This document shows, piece after piece, positions 55,601-64,000 of a DNA stretch of 64,000 nt. Below the pieces are notes generated by a model. The model searched no databases, was not told the DNA's origin, and saw nothing but the letters and a program-made list of their open reading frames with translations. The position numbers and the translations under genes are program-made. How positions within the stretch are numbered: position 1 is the stretch's first letter; each line of letters starts with the position of its first letter. This stretch comes from Halichondria panicea. Its lineage: Eukaryota > Porifera > Demospongiae > Suberitida > Halichondriidae. Location of the stretch: NCBI RefSeq assembly GCF_963675165.1, contig NC_087378.1:7240073-7304072 (forward strand), written 5' to 3'.

Positions 55601-58600
55601 AATGTTGAGTAAGAGATATACACATGTACGTGGCTCTGTACTGTAGAAAAATTCCTCTTTTATTGCAACCTACTCTCAAGTTCTCAGGGTTGTTTGATGT
55701 CGATTGGCCTAATAGTTTAAGTAGTTTACAAAGGTGTGGTAAGGAGAGAATGCACAAGCTGTAATTTGGGTAACGTACCGTGTCTAATTAATGACACACG
55801 CTCAGTAAATCACATTAAGATTTTAAGGCGGGCATAAAATCTATAGTCAACAGTATGCAAATGAAGTGTGTGCTATGAAAGCAGGTCTAGACTGGTTAGA
55901 ACCTCACCCTGAGTCAAGTGTATGCAGTGTGTCTTTCATTAGGGAGGAGGGATACATTATGGTGCATAAAGCGTACATTCCGACCGACCTTAAATCCACC
56001 AATTTGACTTAATGTTTGCATGCAACCTTTATCAATCAGTTCCCCTCCCTGCTTAACTGATAATTAGCTCCTCAGTTATGACTAAGGCAGAGGAGTCAGA
56101 CAGGCAGTTTATGTACGCCTGAAATAGCCGGTTTTTTCAAATGTTATTATATGACAATGTGCCCTTATTAGTGGATGTCTTATTACAGCTCATTGTTGTC
56201 TAGCATATACACGTATGCTTGTATCTAATAAATAAATAACGCTAATTGCTAGAAAGGGTCTATTGTCAACAATGCCACGTAGTTGGTTATTTGTATCGGA
56301 AATTGCGCATTAGGTGGCTCCCTTAACAGCTTTGAGTTTGAAAACACCACATTTGGCTATCCTCGTGATTCTTGTTTTGCCGACACCCTACACCTAATAA
56401 TCTTTCTCCCCTTTCGTCTGCGTTAGTACACTCCCTCCCAAGTGCGGCTGACTTTACCGGATGATCTAAATATCTGAGTCAGAGTGTCTGTATTACATTT
56501 CGTTTGTCCTATTTTTGTTGTTTCTACAGAGACTATGTGTTTGTCTCTCAAGACCCGAAGGATCAGCTGCTGTTGGGGTGAGTGTCGTCATAACAACTCA
56601 TACCAGGTTGCGTTGGCTTACAAAATAAAACATTCTTCCACTATGAATGGTACCAAGTTGCGTTGGCTTACAAAATAAAAAATGGTTTTTACATTCTTCC
56701 AGTGTGAATGGTATTAGGATATCCTTATATTTAGTCACATGTGATGGATAACAATTAATAGTGTTTTGATCGCTATAGTTTCATCAAACAAAACCGTTTC
56801 GCAGTTACTATAACGCTGTGATGGTAAGCATCAAAAATATCCCTCTGTAAATTGTTCTCCAAATAAAGTGTTTTAAATATATTTTCTGGTATATTGTGAT
56901 TATAAGTATTACATATCACAATCATTCCTGCAGACCTGCTTATGCTACTCCCAAGCTGTTGGACAGGGCTGGTCTGGAATTCTCAGATATTGACGTGTTT
57001 GAGTACCACGAAGCTTTTGCAGTAAGTGGGTGTGTGGGTGTGTGTGTGTGTTGTGCTGTTAGAGTGATTCTGACGTGTTGTGTGTGTGTGTGTGTGTGGA
57101 TGTGTGCGCATGTGCGTGGGTGTGGGTGTGCGCGTGCATGTTGTGCACGTGTGCGTGTGTACTGTTTGAGTGATTCTGTGTTGTGTGTTTGTGTGTTCAA
57201 GTTCCCATGTTTATTTGCGTCTATGTAGAGAGTCTGTAGCATCAACACATGTATGTTCACACGAAACAGAGCCATCAAGCTAAACCGTAAACACCTCAAT
57301 CAGACCGTGTGTCATCACTAAAATTACTAACATTTCTTTGTGTATTACACACACGACACGTGGGATGTTGATACGTACACTTGTTGACTCTCCTTCTCTC
57401 ATCTAATTTACATGTCCTCATTAATTAGTCAGACGTGCTGTACTAAAAATTATATACTTAAATTAGATCTACTTTGTCCAATTTTGCATCAAACGTGGCC
57501 CTCCTTTTCCCTATTAAGAAAACACATAATTTAATATTGCGATGCTCTGCCCCTACAAATTATCCCCTTTGAAGCCTTGTACCATCACATTTATTTTGTC
57601 TCGTCTTTTCCTTTGGTCTTTAACTGATTATTTCATATGATGTACGTGCATACTGTTCGAAGACTTGTCCCTAATTTGTACTCCGTACATTCCTACCCTC
57701 AGGGCCAAATCCTTGCCAATCTAAAAGCAATGGACTCCGAGTGGTTTGCAAAGAACTGTATGGGAAGGTCAAAGAAGGTAATTATAGCTCCATTACTGAA
57801 CCGTAAGTGTTGCTGTCCCTATTTTGTAATTTTTTTTTTCTTACAACTTGTAGTTGATTGGTTCTCGACCTGTTTGCAAACATTTGCACGTTGTTCTGAT
57901 TGCCCTATTTTAATTTTAAGCCAAAGTTTGAAAACTGATATGTTAATAGATTACTCACCTTACACATGTTGTACTAGAGCACTGAATAATATTTTTGTGT
58001 CACAAAATGATTAAGTCCAGGCTTCTGTTACAATATAACATTTTTTGCATTTTGAAAACTTGTGCCGTAGAAATTTCAGAAATTTGGTTTGAACCATCAG
58101 CAATTAATCAATGGGATTGTGTGGCACTGTAGGTAGGTGAGATTCCTATGGACAAGCTCAATACTTGGGGAGGGTCCCTGTCCATTGGACACCCCTTTGG
58201 TGCCACTGGGGTGCGTCTGGTCACCACGGCAGCCAACAGACTCCAGCGGGAGGGCGGAAGATACGGCCTCATTGCTGCCTGTGCAGCTGGTGGACAGGTG
58301 GATTATTTTTATATAAAGCAAAGCATTGCATTTCATCACCTCGGTATACGTAGCCTTGTAAGATTGTATGTTTTAAAGTCAGGGTGTCATACAGGGGGAA
58401 GGGGGAGATATCCCCCCCTAAACTTTGCTAGTTGGGGTCCATAGCTGGCAATTTTACATACTAACCAGGATATTAAAATAACAGTTAACCTTTTTTTAGC
58501 TAGTTACTTTTCTTATTTCCCCCCTCTACTTCGAAATCCTGTATGACACCCTGAAAGTACACTTCTGTTTATGTGTTAATTAGTTCTGAACAACGACAGC

Positions 58601-59009
58601 TTCACCCTACAAGCCATTAGTGTGTACTATCATGAACAGGTTTCTATAATTTGTTTCCATTCCATTCACTAGAGAGCGCAGCACGTAGTATCAAAAAATG
58701 AGCCACTTCCAATTAGTCCGGTAACTACCGAAGCCCTTTTTTTGTCTCATAATTATGGCCCTGTTTGCTGTGAAGCTTTGCAACTGTAGCTGTACTGAGG
58801 GTGTGTTGTTCCTTTTTCAGTACTCATACTTTTACGACATTTCTAGACGCTTTTCCTAGAAAGGAAGGTAGTTCATACTACCCAGAAGCTGCATGCGTGT
58901 TAGCTGTTCAGTTGTATGGGGTTCACTCACATGCATGCATAGTATCATTTTTTTCATTTTTCCCCTACAGGGCCATGCTATGCTGGTCGAGCGATATCCA
59001 TCAAATTAG
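49663..59009 (+). CDS. HADHB: Mitochondrial trifunctional enzyme beta subunit (3-ketoacyl-CoA thiolase)
   Basis: Seventeen exons: 49663-49723, 49835-49873, 50238-50310, 50359-50403, 50473-50504, 50844-50911, 50962-51049, 51197-51318, 51687-51749, 52947-53127, 53726-53856, 54981-55060, 56530-56577, 56934-57021, 57703-57777, 58133-58297, 58971-59009 (TAG); 465 aa. A basic Met-rich leader ([18 protein letters not shown]) fits mitochondrial import. Thiolase features: [27 protein letters not shown], nucleophile Cys in [59 protein letters not shown], His in [14 protein letters not shown], and Cys in [12 protein letters not shown]. It catalyses the last step of long-chain beta-oxidation, with HADHA (not in the window). 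Exons are as short as 32 nt and introns hold several repeats and a transposon. Confidence 0.97.
50050..50165. repeat. Duplicated G-rich segment
   Basis: Two copies of a poly-G run followed by ggggtacaacacaa and atacattatg, about 90 bp apart, in HADHB intron 2. Confidence 0.8.
51785..52873. mobile_element. TIR element carrying a broken RecQ-type helicase, copy 2
   Basis: Ends are gcctcgattccaagcc and the inverse of gcctcgactccagccc, with inner inverted ggcctggtatacactgtt / ggcctggtatttactgtt. Identical 13-bp flanks tagtaaatgtcta lie at 51772-51784 and 52874-52886. Plus-strand RecQ pieces near 51983-52330: [32 protein letters not shown], Walker A-like [31 protein letters not shown]. Frames are broken. 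A short tandem repeat (gtatccgatccgagggactt) sits at 52385-52465. Inserted in HADHB intron 9. Confidence 0.86.
53530..53721. repeat. (C/T) simple repeat ending at the HADHB exon 11 acceptor
   Basis: About 190 bp of ctccct-type repeats on the sense strand run into the acceptor ctccgcag at 53725. It acts as an oversized polypyrimidine tract. Confidence 0.95.
53905..54256. mobile_element. MITE, CAGAGGAGGTAC family, copy 3
   Basis: 352 bp with ends cagaggaggtacagcac and gtgtcgtacctcctctg. attgtaac lies at both outer flanks (one extra base on the right), suggesting an 8-bp target duplication and hAT-like ancestry. HADHB intron 11. Confidence 0.82.
54297..54456. mobile_element. 160-bp MITE with 35-bp perfect terminal inverted repeats
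   Basis: acatacttcattactctata, continuing through tagcaatagaagct, is mirrored at 54422-54456. HADHB intron 11, next to the preceding MITE. Confidence 0.85.
55052..55556. repeat. GT-rich tandem array copying the HADHB exon 12 splice donor
   Basis: The exon end and donor accttaggtacagt (55054 onward) recur near 55107, 55160 and 55254 within a (GT)n/GTGC array that continues to 55556. Each copy is a potential 5' splice site. Confidence 0.9.
58378..58553. mobile_element. MITE, CAGGGTGTCATACAGG family, copy 4
   Basis: Ends cagggtgtcatacagg and cctgtatgacaccctg, with agatatcccccccta and cccccctctacttc inside. The 5-bp aaagt stands on both sides. HADHB last intron. Confidence 0.88.
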
Positions 59010-59077
59010 AGATCGTTATGCAACTAAAGATTTGTGTCTATGAGCACGCATAGCAACTTATTATAGCACCATCATGC

Positions 59078-59083
59078 AATAAA
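59078..59083 (+). terminator. Probable HADHB polyadenylation signal
   Basis: AATAAA lies 69 bp after the HADHB stop codon, on the coding strand. Confidence 0.6.
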
Positions 59084-59403
59084 AAATATATTATTATTAT
59101 TCTCTCGCTGCATGTGTACTTGGTTTTGCAGTGTACTTGGTTTTGCACAGTGACTTACTGCACTGTATGTACTGAGTTGAATACTACACTGTGCATGAAT
59201 ATAGCCAACAAAATACAGCAGTCAGCACCTCTGCATGGATAAAGTGTTAGGAATTTAATTTTATTGCTACGCCGAGCATTGTTTTTGCGCATGCTCAGAA
59301 ATTGATAAAGCATGGCTGTGTTATAAAAGCTGACAGTAGGTTGTACAATGAGTAAACAAGACTCAATATAAAGACCAACAACAAAAGCAGTCTATCTACC
59401 TTC

Positions 59404-62400
59404 ATGAAGAAAATGCCTGCAGTCAGTAACTCAAGGATGATCTACTTATTGCTAGCCTTTGCAAGTGAGTGCTGCATATAGATCTAGTACTGCCTCTATG
59501 ATATACATACAGTGCATGCAACAACTAGTGCAGGCATTTACAGTCTGTGCTGAGTTATAATAATTATAAGGTGTAGTGCTGTTGTGCATACTGGATACAA
59601 AATGGCTTAATATACGAGTATATATGTTCGGTTGTTGATACTTCAGACAATGGTGACATTCATTCATCACTAATCTTATGCGGGCGGACATAATTAAATA
59701 GCGTCCTTTCATTGTATAGCTATATAATCGTCTGTTTGGTGTGTAGTAAGGATGGCGTTTTATAACCTGTACAATATCTCTGCACACTTTTTGTATAAAC
59801 TAATTAACTTGTGGTAATGACAATCTGTCTAGTGTTGGTATGATCAAATACGTGTAGCAATTTTTGGAGCTTCTTATTTCTTTTACTCAGTCACACCTTG
59901 CACTTAACCAGGTGGGTTGAGGTGCATGTGTGAACTGTGTATGTGGGTACATATATGACTGCACTGAATCACTGTCTTTGGTTTGAGGTCAGTCTGTCAC
60001 AAGTTCCTAAATAAGCAATTTAGACCATAATACAGAATTATAATTACATTAATATGCCGAGGTACAATGTAGTAGTGGATCCCTAGTACCAATATGTTAG
60101 TCTCATAATTATTGTTTTTGACGTGATGGCTCTACAACTGTTACGAGAGTTGCATGTGCGTATCTCGATACATGTAGCTTATGCATGTAGCAAATAAACA
60201 TTGCTAAAAATTAGCTATACAAGCGAGATGATTTCATTACTTAATTAATTTGAGACACCACTTTTCTGGTCACGTTCTGGATAGATTAGAGTATTGCCTC
60301 AGGCAGTAACTTAACCCTCTGCCTCTAGGTATCCTATTTGTTCACAATGTAGGTGGGAAACTTGAGAAGGTGCAGTTGTGCCTATGCAAATACTGAACTC
60401 TAATTTGCATAAATATCCCATTTCCAATGTTCTAGCCGCGGCTGAAACCGATCCCCTTTGATGTATTACACTGTGTAGACACACTAACTAGACACACTCT
60501 ACACTAAGTAGTTACCAGAGCCAAACGTGTATGACGTAGCCCCTGTGCAATGTGCTAAGTAATGTGACTAAGTACAGCTAGCTACTGGCATTGTTTCATT
60601 TGTTTTTACTAAAGAAATTGCGACTAGATGACGCGTATCTTTTTGGCAGCATTCGCTTGTATCGAGTATATCCTTTCTAGAGGTGTGTGCACTGATAGGT
60701 ATGCTACTTCAAAGGCTGTGTAGTCGGTGCCACAATTAATGACTATAAATGTTACACCTAAAAAACTTAGTATCAAAGCTTGGGATTAATTTTGTCTGAA
60801 CCATCGTTTAATTAATTTGGCTCGGAATTTGCCTCTAAATCTCATCTCTCTCTCTCACTAGTGCCTTATTTGACCAAATACGGCAATGGAATTAGCATCT
60901 ACTTTAAATCAAATTATCCCGGACATGTATGTATGGAGTACCTACGTGCGCTACCATATGCCCCAGTAATCAGTTTTGGTAATCTAGTAATCACAAACTT
61001 GGTTTAAAAATATTCACAAATGTAAACAACCATTATTCTGGTAATGCCTGATAAGTGTTTATTGCCTAACAATCCTCGAACAAGGCTCTCTCGCACAGCA
61101 GGTGGAATGAATCACCTCGCTTGCCTGTGGCATTTTGCAATTGAATTATATACTGAAGTGGGCAGACAGACATGCTATAATGTGCCATGCTGTATTGTTG
61201 AGATGGTTGCCCTTATACGCACGTACTATGGCTGCCTACCTTATTCCATCACATCATTGTATGGCTTTGAAGAGTTTTGTTATATTAGTCTTGTTCTCGT
61301 GCACAGTCAATGCTGTAGCTCTGTGGGGGAGCTCTGATGGGGGTCTGGAGATCACTCCCCACACATTACTGGTCAACTCAGAGTACGGCAATCTCGAGAG
61401 GCAGTCAGATGAGAAGGCTATTATGGCAACCTTCACTTGTGTAGGGGTAGGTATGCTATCATTAATACATTAATTGATACAAGGTCAAAGTAATAATTCT
61501 ACTAATACATACATTGCTCTAATTATTATACCTCCAATCAAAATTTAAGAGTTAGGTATTCTCAAGCTGTTCATTAATTAGCTCATTAGTTGAGTACAGC
61601 TCAGTGTTATACTCTAGGTAGATCGAGTTTCTATTTCAACCTAATTTTTGCATCATTCTATGTTGATGGAGCATGACATTTTCATGGAGGTCAAACTTTA
61701 AACCATACCTAATTAATGTTGTAGTGTGGCATTTCACATAATTATGTTCAATTGCATGAGATGGAAAATTGTATGGAATTTCAATTGCCTGAGGCCTGTA
61801 CATACATTTACTTACTCCCTCTTACATGATCAGATCCCACCCAACAAGATCCCCCGGCAACTAGAAGTGGTGTGGATGAAAGATGGACTCGTTATCGAGA
61901 CCGTAGGAACGAGGAAATACCTTCACCATCGACGGAAGAAGCAGCTGGTGATTAAGAAACTGGATGAGACGGACAGCGGTCGTTACGAGTGCGCCATTAG
62001 CTCTAACTCCACTGAGAAAGGAATGGCTGAACTGTGGAGTGAGTGGGCTCTTCATGTACTTGTGTCTCTATATCTATTATAAAACCGAATACTTACGATT
62101 AAATACGTTGATTGTATGAAGAAGAAGTAGTAGAGGTTAGTAAGTACATACTGTACATACAATAATGTTAGGCGTGTGTAAGATACTGTGTCACACATAG
62201 TGCTTGAAGTGCACCACTAATAATTATACTGTATAGCGATCGAGTAATTTTCATTGGTGCAAATTTTCGTACGAACAACCCATTTAAGTATTTCTTTTCG
62301 TACAGCTCAGGATAGTGACGTTGAATCTATTGCGGTAGAATAATTTCGTAGCGTACGATGCTCTTCAATACGAAATTTATTATACGAAAATTCCATGTAC

Positions 62401-64000
62401 CATACGACAATAACGCTCTATACAATGTACATCTATTGTAAACCAAATACTACAGTTAAATTGAGCTATATATCTAGCAATGTACGTATTCCTAACTGCA
62501 ACATTTTTGAGGCACTTAGGAATGGCCTCTAAAAGCATTTCGTTTGTGGGTTGACTGCTTACCGGAGGCCATGCCTTTACTTTCCTCGTTAAAGCTAATC
62601 TAATTTTCGTGTAGGATTGCTAACCCACGAAAACAACGAAAATTAAGCCCCTCGAAACTTTCGCGCTATTATACGGTATCATTTTGACCCTGTGTCAATA
62701 ATTAATGTAAAAACCAATTAACAATTTATTACGGGAAGTCTCTTCTTTTTCTTTTTTTGCTTGGAATTCTTCTGACTTCAGAGTGTGTAATTAGTGGTGT
62801 GTGGGTAAAGTGGGCAGCCTGCGTGGTGTCGGTTGAAGCAAACATCACCTCATGAATATGCTTTACATTCGTAGTTAGTGTCTCAGAGTGCACAGTGGCT
62901 GACTGGGCTAGTGGGATGCCAGGGTGTAGTTTAATGATTAATTACCCCTCGCTCGGCTGTCAGTGGGGGTACTCATATCACTCATGTACTATCCATCCAG
63001 CGGGTAATCCATAATCATCATGAGCACATAATAATGGATGTACTATTGTAGTTATGACAATTTGACAATTTGACAGCTAATTTTAAGTAAACCTCAACTT
63101 ACTACTTACAATTATGAAACAATGTAGACCAAGCTAGGAATATGTTATGTACTCTTGTAACGTAAATTAGCGATTAGCTTGGTCTACGTTGTTTCATAAT
63201 TATATAAGAGTAAACTAATTATAAGAGGTTTCACAGTAAATCTCTAATTTACTCTTATAATTATGAAACAATGTAGACTAAGCTAATTGCTAAATCTCAA
63301 TGCAATTATTGTAATTATGAAACAGGTCTCACATGCGTCCACGAATCACTACAAGTTCAGTGCATTGATGTCATTGCGGTCACGTGATACCGTCCAGGCC
63401 AAATACACTGAACTTGTAGTGATTCGTGCACGCATGTAAGACCTCCTCTGATATTGAATATTCCTCAACAAATTTTAGTTCACCACATTTCATGGGAAAA
63501 AGCGGCTGTGTAAATTCTCTTATGTAACTGTTTGTAATATTCTTTTTCTCTCTCTTTGTAGTTTCCCCCCACATCATCTTGGCTCCAAGCCCTCAGTTAG
63601 TCCCGCGGGCCAGTCCCAGTGCGGCAGTCGAGTGTCAGGTGACAGGAGGTCGTCGAACAGTGGATTGGTGGAAGAATCAGCTACAGATAGCAAGCAGTAA
63701 CCCAGCTGTTGGCAACACAGGTGATTTTCATGGCCTGTTAGTTGCTGGCTTCTAAAAGTGTGGCAAATATAGTGAAGTGTGTACAAAGCCTTTGATCCAA
63801 TTAGGTTGGGTTAGCTGCACTTGTTCGTGCTTATATTCACGTACGGCTTCATCAACAATAATTGTTTTATGACTGTACTATTGTCACTGCATGTATTATA
63901 TATTGCCTAGTATATATATACCATTCTCTTTAAATGCATCTACAGCATAATTTATGTTTGCCCCTCCTGCAGATCCTCGCTACACTGTCTCTGACACAGG
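59404..64000 (+). CDS. Ig-domain receptor-like protein (5' part only)
   Basis: Exons: 59404-59464, 61307-61446, 61834-62038, 63562-63720, 63973->64000; phases agree. The first exon encodes a signal peptide (MKKMPAVSNSRMIYLLLAFA). Exons 2-3 form one Ig-like domain: Cys in ATFTCVG, Trp in LEVVWMKDG, and DETDSGRYECAIS, the classic D-x-G-x-Y-x-C end. Exon 4 opens a second Ig domain (PSAAVECQVTGG, VDWWKNQL), continued by DPRYTVSDTG at the window edge. Such N-termini occur in receptor tyrosine kinases, receptor phosphatases and adhesion proteins. Nothing in the window decides which. The first intron is 1.8 kb, much longer than most here. Confidence 0.85.
59465..61306 (+). other. Long first intron of the Ig gene
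   Basis: 1.84 kb without coding similarity. AT-rich; a possible place for regulatory elements, but I see no repeat or conserved motif. Confidence 0.5.
62227..62682. mobile_element. MITE, ACTGTATAGCG family, copy 2
   Basis: The left end actgtatagcgatcgagtaa mirrors gcgctattatacggt at the right. Several internal tacgaaaatt/aattttcgta inversions. Ig-gene intron. Confidence 0.65.
63095..63320. repeat. Nested inverted repeats
   Basis: acaattatgaaacaatgtag, continuing accaagct, appears at 63108, inverted at 63178-63202 and direct again at 63258. taatttactctta-type arms also pair. Probably overlapping MITE copies. Confidence 0.75.
63324..63450. mobile_element. Hairpin MITE with about 40-bp arms
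   Basis: caggtctcacatgcgtccac, continuing gaatcactacaagttcagtg, is mirrored by cactgaacttgtagtgattc and the rest of the arm to gcatgtaagacctc. A loop of about 45 bp. Ig-gene intron, shortly before exon 4. Confidence 0.8.

Overview
The window is animal nuclear DNA. It holds intron-rich protein genes with canonical GT-AG introns (many of 40-400 bp), metazoan-only families (NUP153, Src-type kinases with myristoylation/SH3/SH2, NIPP1, TM9SF4, a mitochondrial trifunctional thiolase, an Ig receptor), abundant microsatellites and many short inverted-repeat elements. Very short intergenic gaps, Src-type kinases carrying HRDLAARN, and degenerate RecQ-bearing transposons suggest a non-bilaterian animal, most likely a demosponge (Amphimedon-like). 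The organism is an inference from style and similarity; no search was run. No rRNA, tRNA or CRISPR array was seen.

Layout, left to right: (1) <1-6347 minus, NUP153-like nucleoporin, 11 exons; (2) 6626-8621 minus, EXOG-type mitochondrial nuclease; (3) 9188-14324 minus, a Src-type kinase locus with one myristoylation/SH3 exon and two alternative SH2-kinase terminal exons; (4) 14823-20365 minus, a second Src-type kinase; (5) 20730-25679 minus, TM9SF4, 15 exons; (6) 25880-27103 plus, an intronless V8-like serine peptidase fused to a beta-trefoil-like repeat domain; (7) 27277-29872 minus, PPP1R8/NIPP1; (8) 30096-35639 plus, an ankyrin-repeat TRP-like channel with two in-frame TAG codons; (9) 35833-36612, a TIR element with a broken RecQ helicase; (10) 36924-38627 minus, single-exon UDP-glycosyltransferase; (11) 38862-40195 plus, EndoU ribonuclease; (12) 40572-45506 minus, MAK/CILK1-type kinase; (13) 45998-49202 minus, PCMTD; (14) 49663-59009 plus, HADHB, 17 exons, with a second RecQ element in intron 9; (15) 59404->64000 plus, start of an Ig-domain membrane or secreted protein.

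The genes do not form a pathway. Architecture is the theme: four divergent pairs share 200-460 bp gaps (TM9SF4/peptidase, NIPP1/TRP, UGT/EndoU, PCMTD/HADHB). I placed exons by joining reading phases across GT-AG sites and by conservation of recalled family sequences. All multi-exon models below have consistent phases unless noted. The most notable items are the alternative SH2-kinase exons, the RecQ elements with 13-bp TA...TA target duplications, the peptidase-trefoil fusion, and the double-amber TRP gene.
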